Shown here piece by piece: positions 9,979-24,900 of a stretch of 64,000 bases of DNA. This stretch comes from Pictodentalium vernedei (lineage: Eukaryota > Mollusca > Scaphopoda > Dentaliida > Dentaliidae). The notes beneath the pieces are model-generated. The model was given only the letters and a program-made list of their open reading frames with translations. It had not been told where the DNA came from and did no database searches. Location: positions 445,246,910 to 445,310,909 of the forward strand of contig CM062289.1 of NCBI GenBank assembly GCA_031216915.1. The letters are read 5' to 3'. Position 1 is the first letter of the stretch, and the number at the start of each line of letters is the position of its first letter. A program made the translations under genes and the position numbers.

Positions 9979-12900
9979 CTGGAAAATAATTAAAAGTAAA
10001 TGTTTAACTCTCACATTTCAATGCCAAATGTGAGTACCTGAAGATGAGTGTGTCGTGTTATCGTCGACTCGGTCTTGGGGCATTTTGGTCCGACGGAGGG
10101 GGGGACTTGACACTTGCTAGCCTGAGCTCAGCAAAATGTCCACCCATCTTAAGAGGTAGTCATTCACATTTTTTTGAGAAAGAGAATATTCAATGGGAGT
10201 GATTTCTTCAGCATACAGGGAACTGGGAGTGATTTCTTCAGCATATAGGGATGTGGTGTTGGGGTGAGAGGAATGGTCACACCCCCTCCCCCCCACACAC
10301 ATCCCCTCCCCCCCCCCCCCCCAAACCCAATCCCCGCCAAAATTTCCTATAGTTGGAAATTTGGTGGGCAGGTCAGGAGTAGTTGGAAATTCCATCTATC
10401 TGAATTTTAGAGCTTCTTTGGTGATGCTGATGTCTCCTTAACTTACCAAAATTCCAACTCGGTTTTGGCATAAATTCTAACTGTTACTATTTACAACTAC
10501 AGTGTATGCAATATCGAGCTTCATAAGTATGCATGATGTAAATCGATACAAGATTTCCATAGTATGTTTGCTTATATTGATAAAAAAATCTTTGTGATGC
10601 ACTTCAAGAAAATCACATCATGTAAAATCATTATCCTGAGTTAATTCCATCATTCACAGTTACAAAATGATGAAACATCAAAAATTGATCATTCCTGCAT
10701 AAGATCTGATTTAATGTTAGGACAATGTGAATTGCTCAAAGTTCTCAGCTTGAGCATTTGTTTAGCACATATTCAATTCCCAGAATAATAACAAATAATA
10801 ATAACCTGATAATTCTATCATAAATGTGTTGGCATTTCAGTTACCAGAATCAATTTTATCCCCCCTTTGGCTTCATTTTCAAAATGTTTCTCGGTAGTAA
10901 ATTTCCAACTAGAGGGAGGGACCGAGAATGGGTTTCCCCCTCCTAGTCCCTCCCAGTCCCTCCCTCTAGTTGGAAATTCGTTACACTATACCCCCCCCCC
11001 CCCCCCCCCCCCAATCGGTAACCTCTAGCCACATCCCTGTTAACATATTGTACATCTAAAATATTGTATGTGTAACCGAAATATTCACTTGCAGTTTTTT
11101 TTCAGTGCCCTTGAAATAGTTATGTAAGCTAAATATTTTGTTATCTTTTCATGTATCATTTAAATGAATTCAATTAAGAATAGACGATTAAATAAGATAA
11201 CAGGAAACCGCTAAGAGCAGTAGCTATGCCTACATTTAATTTTGCAAATTAACAGTTTTCAAGGGGTAAGATTACTTTCTGATTATGATAAACAATGATA
11301 TACAGTGGAGCCCACTTAATTGGATATCTCTTAATTGTATATCCCTGTTAATTGAATATAATTTTCAAACACAAAACCATTTACCATACCTTCAGTACAA
11401 ATTTGATCTGTTAATTGCATATGGGTTGTAGAGTAAACTCTTGTTAAATGGATATAAATTTTTGTAATAAGTTGAAAAAATTACTGTGACATGCACCAAA
11501 TTCCTCTTATTTATCAACCTTTTTGGCCTCACTACATCCAATACAGGCATTTATTCTATTACATCTTGTTTGAGAGAGCTCTATGAGCTCTGTCAAACAA
11601 GATATAATAGAATAAATGCTCAGTTTACCTCCAGAACACAGAAACTGACCAAATCCCTGTTAATTGTATACTCCTGTTAACTGAATAATTTTCACTGGCA
11701 AAATGGCTATTCAATCAAGAGGATTCTACTGTATAATATGGCTGACAGCTGTATCAGAACACAGATTTCTAGGCTGGACAACTAGGCTTTAACTGTTTAT
11801 CCACAATTTTTACAGGAACTATCATACTTAAACTAGAAGTACTGTGAGCAAACTCACAAAGTGATACCCCCCCGCGCCTGAAATGTATAAGTTAGATTAT
11901 CTCCCCTTGGAAATGTCAGAACAGAATTATATTGCTTCATGCACATCTTCATATGGAGTTCTTCCATTGTGTAAAGTTTCATGAAAATTTTTCAAACGGT
12001 TTAGGAGTTGCGCTTACAAGGATGGACAGACGGTATAAGTTAGATTATCTCCCCTTGGAAATGTCAGAACGGAATTATATTGCTTCATGCACATCTTCAT
12101 ATGGAGTTCTTCCATTGTGTAAAGTTTCATGAAAATTCTTCGAACGGTTTAGGAGGAGTTGCGCCTACAAGGATGGACAGATGGTATAAGTTAGATTATC
12201 TCCCCTTGGAAATGTCAAAACGGAATTATATTGCTTCATGCACATCTTCATATGGAGTTCTTCCATTGTGTAAAGTTTCATGAAAATTCTTCAAACAGTT
12301 TAGGAGGAGTTGCGCTTACAAGAATGGACAGACGGACAGATGGACAGATGGACAGACGGACAGGGTGATTCCTATATACCCCCCCAAACTTTGTTTGCGG
12401 GGGGTATAATAATTAACATATAAATAATCAGCCCATTAAGTGTACGCGTAGAAAAAAAATATTGAAAATCTTCACCCTTTGAACTCTGGTGGTATCTTCC
12501 ATGCCAGTTCAATGGCAGCAATTAGAAGAGTCCATATTCATTATTTGGGGTAGCCAAATCAATATTTTCAACGTGCAGCCTAATATTGCAAAATATTGAT
12601 TGTTCTACCTCACAGATTTACTGAATGGCCATCCTATTTAATGACATTAAGACGTATCATGTTCCTGGCAAGAAAAAAGGCCACTCGGGTTCAAAGGGTT
12701 AATTGATTAAATTAGATTTTAGATATTTTCAGGAGATAGTGTTTAAAACAGAACGATCGTGGATTCATCGTTTAATCTTCGCTTAATCATGTAAATATTT
12801 GTAAATGATTTTGGATAATGCTTTATTTGTGACTTGTTTTTATGTTTAATAAAGTACAGTACGTTGAGAGTGGATTGTAAGTAAGTCACCCGGGGAGTGG

Positions 12901-15900
12901 AGTTATCACCCAACATATCACTTTCAAATTCTGTACATGTTGACAAAAACACAAGAAATGTTTCAACCAATGGACCTCCGGGTATAACCCGGAGGTCCAT
13001 TGGCTGGAACCTTCCTTGTGACTGTTATGCTTTGTAACAAATTTGCAACTATTGCTTGGGTGAAATCTCCACTCTGCGGGTGATTTAGTGATAATACACT
13101 CGCCATGTACTGTACTTATTCAGTTTCTTATTCTGGGTTTTTTGTTGTTTTTTTTTTGTTGTTGAGGGGCACGCTCAGCACTTTGAGATAAGATTCCCTA
13201 CCCTCTCTATGCATGGTGGAATGAGCCCCATTTAGTGTCATTCCACCTTATTCAGGGTGAGAATTGTAGCATTCAAGTGATCCAAGAAAAAAGCCATTGA
13301 AATTGATTTTTTTTTTATCACCTTAGAATTGTTTCGAGTCCTGATGAGCTGAACACTTTGAAAGTTATAATCTATAGTTCATTATAAAGCCTCCAGTCAT
13401 CTATACAAGGATTAATGATATTGACTGGATGATTTTTGGCTTGCATTAGTCCCACTGCATGGTGCTTTGAGAATCAGCAGAAGTCGAGAACTGGCCGAAG
13501 TTTCAAACTAAGCTTTCGCAGGGGTTTCGCGTGGACTGCCCGGTTTGAGCTTTATCTCAAACTTGTCCTCCTGGGGGCTTTAGCAGCTTTGCAGCCTTTT
13601 TTGCCTTTCCCTTGTGAGTGGCGTGGAGTGGAGTGTCCAGAGCATTCAGTCATAAATTAAACTTAAATGTCATTAAGGTTGTTAAGGGCCTCTGGCCCCA
13701 CAAAATGTAGTGCATGCCTTCGGTGCACAAAATCTTCCTTTCCCCACTGTGTATTAGACGTCTTTTAGAGGATTCCGTCAGTTCCCCAACCACAGTTTTG
13801 CTGGGTTTACATTATTTTTATTCATCGAGCTGTTGGGTCATATAAAACAAGCAACACATGTGTACAGTCGGGACTCACATCCTCGATATCTGAAATTCAA
13901 AAACGTTTTTACACTTCTTCATTTGGTATTAGTTTTCAAATATGCACACACTTCTTGCCAGGACACATTGAGCATGATTGGTTTCAAAGTAAGCGGACGT
14001 TTTGTTGTATTCAAAGAAATCTCCTCATTGATTTGCACAAAGAAGCTTAGTTGTCATGAACAGAAATTCCGTTGTACCGATTTCCATTTTAAACCACCAT
14101 CTTCCAATGTCTTATTTCCTTTAATTCAGGCCCTTTCTGACTTGTACTATTTAGATCTCTTCGAAAGATATTTGTTCCCAAGTTGTGCGCAGCTATTTCA
14201 CAATATATGCTGTATAAAACTCAATGGGGTGGAAGTGAGCCAGAATAGCAATACTGGGGGAAAACCCCGCCCCCACTCAAATGGTGCAGACTATTTTGCC
14301 CATTAAAACGAGTGAAAATCCAAAACCAATGAACAGGAGTCTCTTATAATGGCTCCAGTAACTAATAAATACAAAAGTATAAATACACACCTTTCCATTC
14401 TTGTGATCAATGACTTTTTTCGATCTTGACTGGCATTCTTCACACTAAAAAATGCTAGAAAAACACAGAGAATCTTACCGACACCACAGAGAATCCTCTG
14501 ATTGCACAGATAATCTGCCAGTCGACTGGGCAGTGTGACTCATAGAAATCCTCAATATAAATTTTGTGAAGAAAGTAAAACTGACTATTCAAAAAAATTC
14601 TGAATGGAGAAAAAACCCTCAATTTTGAATCCCAAATTCCTAGAGTTGACTTCTTGCATGCACCTGAGGAATATTCCCACTTTTCTAATCTTAATCTTTT
14701 TCCACTAGATAACATATAATTTGGGCATTTTTAACCAAATTTTCCCAAGTTTGTTATTTCTTCATTGGGGTTTAATGACACTTAACCCTTGTCACTCTTC
14801 TCCAGTCACCCCAGTTTTTCTCTTAACAATGAATTTCAGCTCTGTCAAACAAGGTATATTTGGTTAAATAGCAAACAGTATTAGGCTATAAAAGTTAAAA
14901 ATTTGCTTCTTAGGCCTTCCCTCATGGTCCTTTTGGCTGCCGCAAGCTCTCTTTTTATAACCAATGCAAACTTAAAAAATAAAAGTTAACTGCTTTATTT
15001 TACCCAAGTTAATGAAATTGATAAATTTGTCCCTGGAGTTTAAGAAGGCTTTGCAATGCTTTAGCATTGCAAAGCCTTCTTGCACTCAAGGGATGAAATA
15101 CACCACCACCCATGCTATTCTGTAGATTATGCATCCTAAAACATAAAACAACACACGAACATGAATTTTTGTAGGCAAAGAAATAATTACAAAAATAAAA
15201 ATAAAAAACCACCCACCCACAATCAATTTTACAAAAAAATGGCCTGAGAAACAGAAGATCTATTTTGTGGAGCCTTATGGGAAATATTTGTTGCAGAAAA
15301 CTTTGCCATTTTGACATCAGAGGGTTAAACAGCAAGAGTCATATCGAGTTAGACAGTTTTATGGGTGGAGGAAGCTAGAGCATGCAAAGAGAACCTCCAA
15401 GTAGTGGCGAGCAAATATCACATGCTCCAACGTACTAACCCCATACAAGTAGAGTTAACAGTGGTTGAAGGCAACTGTGCAGAACACCTCTTTTTACAGT
15501 GTCACCATGCCCCATCTGGACAAACTTCTGTGGTAAATTGAATAAACTATTTGACCAATGATCTCAACAGTTAAATTTCAAGAGTATTTTCATCAAATCT
15601 ATTCACTGCTGCATGACTAGATTACATAAAAATATTTTTAAGAAACAGGTTAACTAACCCTTTACCTAACAAATCGGCCGTAGCCAACCTCCTAATTTTC
15701 AAATTTAGCAGTTGAAAAAAATATATTTTTCAAAAAGTTACAACAAAACCATATCATGTGACCCATCATCGTTCCAATGAGGGGTCATATGATATGGTTT
15801 TGTTAATTTTTTTTGAAAATATTTCAAAAACTATAATTAAAATAATAAATCTTGATATCCTTTATATTGGGTAAAGGGTTAAGCCATGGCAAGATTGGAA

Positions 15901-18900
15901 AAAAATATTTTAAAAATATTAAGATATTAACCCTTTACCCAATGAATCGCCCGCATCCGCCCGCGTAATATGCAAATTCAACAGTTGAAAAAATTGTATT
16001 TTTCAAAAAATTTCAACAAAACCATATCATGTGACTCCTCGTTGGAACGAGCTCGTCGAGCTCGTTCCAACGAGGGGTCACATGATATGGTATTGTTGAA
16101 ATTTTTTTAAAAATTTGAAAAAATGATATTTAAAATAATAAATTTTGATATCGCCTGCATTGGGTAAAGGGTTAATGGGTTAAGAGCTGAAATAAAAAAA
16201 AAACAGACTTACCTGCAAGACTGGATTCGGCATCTAAATCTTGATTGGATGACTGCTTTAAGTTATGAGATGCAGAAGACATTGAGCAAGAAACAGACTG
16301 TCTTGAGCCACCTGCTTCCTGTGTTGTTTCCTTAATGTGAGAATTTGTTACACAACTTACTGGGAAGGGTTGTGTCGACATGCTTGAATAAAGTCCATTA
16401 TCATCGGGTTCCAATTTTACAACCGGTGACTCATCATCATCATCAATTGTTACTGTCACTGTTTCTTGAGAAATGGATGGAAAATTATCCTTGAATAATT
16501 TCTGTCGCTTTGCAGGATGAGGAGTGTTTGAGGTTGAACTATTGCTTATGTCAAGTGAGTCACTAAACAGGGCATTTGAGCTATTGTCTGAATGCATTTC
16601 CTCAATGCTCGAGTTGGTACTAAAAACGTTTGCTGTAGATTTACGAGATGATTTATGAGCTGAATACTGATGAGAACAAGTTTTACATTCAGTTGTGGAT
16701 AATTGGGATGTACTATCCATTAAATTGGATTTTTTGATGTGGAAGATTTTGTTTATATCTGGTAGTTTATCACTGCTACCCACAATGCTTTCAGAAAAGT
16801 CTATACAACAATGTAAAAGCTGTTCAATTTGCAAATACTCTGCAATCTTTTTAACATCTGAAATATTCTGTTCATTCAACTCAAGAACCCCATCATATAT
16901 ATATGAGAGGCATATGTCAATCGACTCTTTCGATACATTTCCAGGTAGACATATGTCAGATATTAATGGTGTGATGGCGTTTGCATGGTCTGCTTGTAGC
17001 TTTGGACTGGCAGCGAGTAAAACAAGCCTGTGTGCCTGAAAATGAATGGAAACGCATGAAATATACAGTACATGGATAGTAGGCAAGCTAAAAATAGCAC
17101 TTGCATTCTCAACCCACTATTTCGACTTTTTTAAATAGGGCCCTGCAAATCTCAAATTTCGTCTCAAATCAAATTTTGACCTGAATATTCAAAAAATTTC
17201 CGAATTGAAGCAAATTTTGAATCTCAAATATTACATTGTGACAAATGACTGAATAATTATGTTTGTATCATACCTGATGTATTTATTTATTTATTGGTGT
17301 TCAAGGTCACACACTAATGTGGCTAATTGTGAGCGTGACAGTTTTACGGGTGGAGGAAGCCAGAGTACTCGGAGAGAACCACCGAGCATCAACAAGCAAC
17401 TGTTAGCTCAACATTCTAACTCTGTTCAAGCTCCGCTCAAGCAGGGTTATAGTGGTTGAAGACATGTGCACCACTGACATGCAGTACGACTTAGTATACG
17501 GTGTCATCGGGCCCCCATGAAGGCAACCAGGATAAAGTGCCTTGCCGAAGGACACAATGCAGGTTGTACCGGACGGGGATCGAACTTGTGACCTCTAGCA
17601 TAGAAGTCCAACAGTCTACCACTGAGCCACCACTCTCCCTCATTTCTGATGTAGTTCAGGACAAAACATTTGACTTCAGAGATGACTGCAATTTAAACTA
17701 CATGGAGAAATTACAAGAAACGTATCGGTACCACAGTTTCCCATACCAAAATTACAAGAGCGTAATTGCTGACATGATTATCACTTGTGATGTCATTTTT
17801 ATGGTGGTATCTTGCTTGTCATTCCTGGTAAATCATTTACAAGGAATGACAAGCAGGATACCATCATAAAAACATGAGGCCCCATGGCCCCACTCTCCTG
17901 ACCATATATGATGTGGTCCTGGTAATTCCTCCTTGTTTCCTCAGCAAAGAAATTGCTGTGGAAAGTTAAAAAATTTATAGTAATTTATATATTTTTTATA
18001 CTTACCAATGACCCAGACATAGCTGGTGCTAACTCTTAAAAATATAGGGCCAAACACAAATTTTGCCCCCCAATCCCCAAAATTTGCATCTAAAACCAAA
18101 GAAAAGATGTCCTGAATGGCCCTCCACACTTCACCTCTACTGCGCATGCGCAGTGTCAAGGACTTCCCGAAATTGGCACCATTAATCATTCTTATAACCA
18201 GTGCCTGGTAAGCGCTATGTACTCATCGGGGAGGTATGAGTTCCCAACTCCTGGGAGGGCCATCCCCGTCTGGGTCATTGGTAAGTATAAAAAATATATA
18301 AATTACTATAAATTTTTTAACATTTTTATACTGTACCAATGACCCAGACATAGCTGAATAGTAAAAAGGCTGGAGGGCCTAGGACATAGAGCAAGTTGGA
18401 ATATGCTCAATTATATAAAATAGAGTCATCCCCTCTAGGGAAAAAGGAGTATTAGGCCTTACATGTATCTTTCTTATTTATGATAAATTAGAAAGATAAA
18501 ACACCTTCCAAAATTGAGCATCATACATCCATGTACTCTATTAATATCTAGTATAATCCTTATACTAATAATTTTTAAAGTAAGCCAATAAATAAAGTAA
18601 GTCTAGAGAATAGAGACTCTTTATACTCCTTAAAAGTGTCTGAGGATTGTATAATAACGTCCGTTAGACACGTGATATATTCAAAAGCTATACTTTAAAA
18701 ACTATGACCTAAATGAATTTTTAAAACATAAACTTCTCACTAAAAAGCCATCCCAGTAACAGCTCAGAATTACTAACTCCGGAGGAGGTATCCCCTTGTT
18801 TTCATAGTAAAACAGGTGACCCAAGGGAACACCCTCCCCCCCCCCCCCCCTTTTTCTTGCCCTGGGTCAAATAGCCCTGAACGAAGAGGGCAGAACGGAG

Positions 18901-21900
18901 TCACTGCCAGAACAGAAAGCCTACCTAGCTATAGTAGCAACTGTTAAGTGAATGACATTCTGAGCAGTAGATAATAGACCTAACAATAGAGGCCTCCAGA
19001 AATGGACTCGATATTTCTGAGATAAAAATTCATGAATGTGGATGGCTGAGCGCAATGAGCAGCCTTCAAAAATCTATAATAGCGACACTATTAATGTAAG
19101 CCCAAGATGTAGAAAGAACTCTTACTTCATGAGCCGAAATCTCAAGCACAAACTGCTGAGTCAATGATATACCATAAGCAGTACCGATAGTTAATTGAAT
19201 CCATTAGCAATAGAATGGAGCGTAATGTCCTTCTATTAGGCATCAAAGACAGAAGAAGCTTACGTCCGTAGTAATAAACAGATATCTGTTTATAAATACA
19301 TAAACTCTAACCGGACAGAGTAAAGGCCTATGCCCGTACGAAGACGGAAGGACCTTAATAACAATAGGTTCCGGATATTTATTAGGAGCCTGACTCTTAA
19401 CCAAAAATCCAACCTAAATAGTAAAGGAAGTAGTGATTCCGAAACTACGAAAGTGAGAATCATCCACCGATAGTGCATGAAGCTCACTGACTCCTCAGTA
19501 AAAGAGAAGCCAACAGAATTACTGTCTAAAAGGTCAGAATTTGAAAACTACTGTTTCCAGAGGCTCAAATGATTACTTAGCTAAATAAGAACCGAAGTTA
19601 AATTCCATATAGAAATTTAATCTAATGATTCTAAGTCTATTTATCGAAAAGTTACTAACTGACTTAGATAAAGAGACATAAGACTCAATTGTAAACTATC
19701 ATAGAGTGCATAGGTATGAGATAACATAGACCTATAACCTTAATAGTAACAGGCTGCAGTAGATTTTGTCAAACAAGTATACTAGAAAGTTGCAATGACT
19801 AGAATGGAGGGATCAACAATATCAACATAGTGATCCCTACACCAACGACGGAAGAGCCTCCACTTTAGCCGCATAGTATAGCGAAGAAGAGGTTCTCCTA
19901 CAGTAAGAAATCGCGTCCAAAGCTCGTCCAGTACAATGCTTACAATGCAAGAAGGACCACACAACGGAATACGTGAAGGTTGAGACCTTGCGGGTTGTGA
20001 TGAAGATGACACGATTTTCCCCAGCGAAAGAAGATCCTCTCATGGAGGAAGTTTTCGCGTTAAGTCCCACAGTAGACATCTGAGTAAATTTACCCACGGT
20101 CTCTGTGAAGACAGAGATGCTATCAACAGAATTGTATTGTGGATGTTTATCTTAGCAATACTTGCTGAAACAACAGCGCAGGAGGATATGCATATCCTAT
20201 CATTCCGTCCTATTAGATCAATAGAGCGTTAACAACATAAGCTCAGAGATCCGGACATGCAAACACATACGTCTGCAATTGATTAGCAAGTTGTGTCGCA
20301 ATAAAATTATCATTGGGCGCTCCCATTGATAGCAAATCTGATTGAATACTTGTTTGTTGAGAGTCCATTCTGACGGCAACAAGCGACCCTTACGTGAAAG
20401 GGAGTCTGCTAATACAATCAGACGACCCGGAATATGACGGACCGAAGCAGAACTTGGTGTACTATAACAAACAGAAGGATTCTTTCCGTTAAATTGAATA
20501 ACGGAATCGAATGAGTGCCTCCCTGGTTCCGGAGATACGCAACTACTGTCGTATTATCGGACAGGATTTAGACATGCGTTTCTGAATAAAGTTCATCCAA
20601 AGACATAATGCAAGCCTAAATAACATTATTCCGTGGAAGATGAATGCTTGCCTAGAGACTGCGGAACCCAAAGACCCTGGCACTTCGAATCCGTTGGGAT
20701 CAATATTGTACCCCAACCCGTTTGACTGGCAACCGTCCTAATCATAAAACTCGGATCCGGCAACTGCAGTGGTACTCTCTGAGTCAACCACCGAATGTTT
20801 GCCCCAGTCTGAATCTCTTGCTACACTTGATAGACAAGAGAACGTGTATATCGAGCAATTCATGGATTGCTGAAAAGTTGACGTCGAAGAGAAGCTTCTC
20901 CGAGACCGAAGCGACTCTGAGAGAGTTCTTCACCTTACTATTCACGTGCGTGGATGTAGCTAGGGCTGCGTCACGTCTAACCAACTCCAGGTTGCCACTG
21001 AAGGGTGGAGTTATACGTGGAAAAAACTACTGCCCTTGAAAGAAATCACATTGAGGATCATATCCTGGAATTCTTTCTCTTGAAGACGTAATGATAACGC
21101 CTCAGTAAGGTGGACTACGTATGATAAAGCGTCTAAGTTAAGTCTATTAGACATCATTGTCGTTTCCAACATTGTGGATGGAAAAGACATAAACGGCGAA
21201 AAAGATAATTTCCAGTCTTTAACCCCGCCGTCTAGACGCATATGAACTCTCGGTATGCCCTGTTCTGCCAAAATAAATTATTCCTAGAAAAGATAAAAGG
21301 CAGAATAGAGCATTGCGGACAAGAAACTAAACTATCATGCTTGGTAGCAAGCTTATATATATATAGCGTCGATAAATAATACAAATGTTCTAATGACATT
21401 ATTGGACTGTGTCGGTAAGTCAGGGACAATGTCCCTGAACCGATCCAAAATTCCGTGTCCAATGATGCTATTAGTCTCTTATCCAAACATTGCAGCAATG
21501 TAGTCCGAAGGAACAACCTCAGGAAGATAAAGCCGAAAGAAATGTATGGCAGCTTCCGTTGTTCCGAAAGGGAAAGCTCGAAATCGTCCGAATCCCTTTC
21601 GCCATCCTGTCGGACCCTATAAAGCGTTCGGTCGTCCGAACCTGATGCAACAGCGGAGCGCACCGACCCAGCGCCGTCGGATAATTCCTGATCCGACCGA
21701 GAATCTGTCGATTGCTGGGATGCTGCGATAAACTGTGCTAACTTGGATAGCACGTCCGTCACTGAGGCCTGTGGAGAAGCGGTCTTACGATGCATTGCCA
21801 CTGGAAGTTCCGTGATCGTTACCCCGTGCATACTTCTATTATGCGAGCGAACGGAGTGTATAGGCCTCGTGTCCCTTGGCTACCGGATGGCGTGACATGT

Positions 21901-24900
21901 TCGCCGTGGAATCACTGAATGACGAAACTGGTCGGATACTCGAGGTCACGTAGCCAATGTGCGGTCGTGTGCGCTGCTGTGAGGATGAGGAAGCATTATC
22001 GACAGTCTCTCGGACTGTCAATATAACGGAGCGTCCCTAGCGGCGGACATATGCTCCGAATGCGAAATATCTGAACCACAACATGCGGTCCCCTATGTTG
22101 TTGTACGAGAGAGGGACCTCTCTCGCTCGCAGCCCGGACGGACCTGGACGAGCCAGGAACCAGACTAACAGGCTTCCTCCGATCTGTCCTCAATCCGTCG
22201 TCACTGGGTGAGTACTAAAGTTATTATAGTGCTCGCATCACCCAAATCTCCTTCCTAGACCGCAACGGACGAACCCGGCTGCCGAACCATACGATGAATG
22301 GACGCTACACCGGGTGAGCTAGCGAATGTCACTCCGTCGATCCTACTAGGGACCTCTTAGGCGATAGACATATTCCATGAGCACTTATTGCCGCTAGCTC
22401 TTCATTAACTATGACGACAGAGGCACACTTTGAAAGACATCTCCGTAACTTTGCGAACAAGAAACCAGAAATGCTTGGTAATAGCAAGCATATAATAATA
22501 TATATAGCGTCGTACAATAATTCGAAAGTTTGTGTGATATTATTGGACTATGTCGGAACTGAGGGACGATGTCCCTGAACCGAACCAAAAATTTCTAAGT
22601 CCACCGACGCTATCAGTTTCTTATCCGGCATCGCAGCATTCTGGTCTGACGAAAGAACCTGTAGAAGATAAAGTCAGAAGACATACACAACAGCATATGT
22701 TGTTCCGAATGGGAAAGCTTGAAATTCTCTGAATCCCTTTCGGCATCCCGTCGGACCGGATGAAATTTTCGGACGTCCTTACCTGCTTCCGCGGAGCGTA
22801 CCGACCCAGCATCGTCAGATAATACATGATGCGACAGATTCTGTCGTTGCTGGGATGCTGCGACAAGCTGTGCTATTTGGGATAGCACGTCCGTCACCGA
22901 GGCCTGTGCAGTAGCGGTCTTACGATGCATTGCCGCCGGAAGCTCCCTTTCTTATGCGAACGTCCGGAGTCTGCAGGCCTCTTGTCCCTGGCTACCGGAT
23001 GGTGTGACCTGGTCGCCGATGATTCTCTGATTGGCGAAGCTGACTGGATATCCGAGGTCACATAGCCAAGAGTGGTTGTGTGCGCTACCATAAGAATGAG
23101 GAAGCCTTATTGACAGTCTCTCCGGACTGACTATAATATCGGAGCGTCCCGAGCGGCGGACGTATGCTCCGAATGCGAAACAGTTTGTACCACAACATCT
23201 GGGGCCAGATGTTGTTGTACGAGAGAGGGGCCTCTCTCGCTCGCCGTCCGGATGGACCTGGACGAGCTAGGAACCGGACTAAAAGGCTTCCTCCGTTCTC
23301 TCCTCTAATCCGCCGTCACTGGGTGTGCATTTGGTTGATTTATAGTGCTCGCATCACCCCAAAACTCCTTCTAGACCGCAACGGACGAACCCGGCTGCCG
23401 AACCATTCGATGAATGGACGCTACACCGGGCGAGCTAGCGGACGTCAAAGGCCGTCGAACCTACTAGGGTCCTCTTAGGCAATTGACGTATTTACATGAG
23501 CACTTTTCCGCTAGCTCTTCATTAATTGTGACGACGGAGGCACACTTTTGGAAGACATCTCGGATACATCACCCTAATCTTGATCGTCTGAAATAGAAAT
23601 TGATAAAGTAGAGTGACCCAGCGGGGAAAGGACCGGAATGTCCAATTCCCCACTAACATACCGTGACACACGCTTCCCATGTTGTCATCGAAATTATCAC
23701 ATACAGAACAGGAGTTAGAGCGAGTACACTGACTACATATACAATGATTATGAAAGTCAGAGGAAGATTTCCTCTTATACAATTGACCAATATCCTTTCA
23801 ATGTGAAAAGAAAACAAAGTCCTAGTACTCGCACCAACCCCTGACAATCAAAATACATAATAATATGATCCATTAACATAGAAAAAATAATTGAAATCAA
23901 AAAATTTTGAAAAAATATTTTTTCAGAACAGCCCAAGTTTCTGAAAAGTAACGTTGAGCCCCAATGGATCCCAAGCCTAAGTGTGGACAAAAATTCTAAA
24001 AATATTTTAAACAATTTATGCAACACTTACGAACAATAATAATGTATCTAGTTATGATTAAATTAACATCAAAATATTATTTTCAAGAAATCCCCCCTCA
24101 CACAGAGGGCTGTTGTAAATGTAAACAATAAGTGTAAAAACACTAGAATAAGACTCCAGGCACCCTGGCCCGAAATCAGTTACCAATAATACACTATCTG
24201 ATGCAAAACAGAGACTTCCAGGGAAGAAACTGCAGAACATCAGATGGAAGATGCAGAACACTACGCCTAACCACCCATAGGTGAAGACGTATTCATGGGG
24301 AAAAGAACAGAATTCATTCTGTTATTCAGCTAAAACTCCCAAGAAATTTTAGAAATAAAATTACAGAAAATATGCCAAAAGCATGGGAGAATAGCAAGAG
24401 GGGACTTAAAGGAAAGGGAGAGAGGAAAACAATGAACAAGCAGTGTAACTTGATAACAAGAATGACCACAACATGGCTGTTGCCTCGAAAATAGGTAACT
24501 TAACATAATTTCATTAAAAAATTTTAAGTTACAGCCCTGATAATTTTCTGTCACTCATTTTTCCTCTCCTCCTTCTATATCCTCCTTAGAATCACCATTT
24601 CTCTAATATTTATGTGTCTGGCATCATTTAAACTGAGATTTACAAGCACAAAGATCAGTCAGATGTTAACTGATGAAGGGCCAAACTAAGAATGATTAAT
24701 GGCGCCAATTTCGGGAAGTCCTTGACACTGCGCATGCGCAGTAGAGGTGAAGTGTGGAGGGCCATTCAGGACATGTTTTCTTTGGTTTTAGATGCAAATT
24801 TTGGGGATTGGGGGGCAAAATTTGTGTTTGGCCCTATATTTTTAAGAGTTAGCACCAGCTATGTCTGGGTCATTGGTACAGTATAAAAATATGATAAATT

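Larger units (their letters stand above)
17965..24892 (-). mobile_element. DIRS-like tyrosine-recombinase retrotransposon 1 (RT-deleted)
   Basis: The coding strand is minus. Order from right to left: inverted terminal repeat (about 24690-24892), gag-like region (about 23480-20830), RNase H remnant (about 20770-20500 and on to 20000), tyrosine recombinase (about 19890-19010), internal complementary region (about 18265-18360), left terminal repeat (17965-18195). Terminal repeats in inverted orientation plus an internal region that is the complement of joined ends are the DIRS hallmark. The left end begins with GTT (17965-17967). About 0.9 kb where RT should lie is missing between gag-like and RNase H sequence. 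Stops and frameshifts throughout. Confidence 0.8.

Noticed and set aside
9746..10033. Plus-strand frames opposite the zinc-finger exon
   Set aside because: Shadow of the minus-strand exon, which has seven spaced zinc fingers and clean splice sites.
13833..14306. 157-codon plus-strand frame
   Set aside because: It lies partly in a dispersed repeat (14110-14330) that is broken in its relative, and shows no domain or splice context.
17570..17640. Possible tRNA gene on the minus strand
   Set aside because: Box A and box B are present, but no acceptor stem forms and SINE body sequence follows directly.
17501..17869. 122-codon plus-strand frame
   Set aside because: It is SINE antisense joined to the family E palindrome.
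17941..18189. Repeated protein-like frame at 17941-18189 (minus) and 24692-24886 (plus)
   Set aside because: The identical frames arise only because both are the DIRS inverted terminal repeat; no evidence of coding.
20722..21039. Plus-strand frames in 20.7-23.5 kb
   Set aside because: Antisense shadows of the DIRS gag-like and RNase H remnants on the minus strand.
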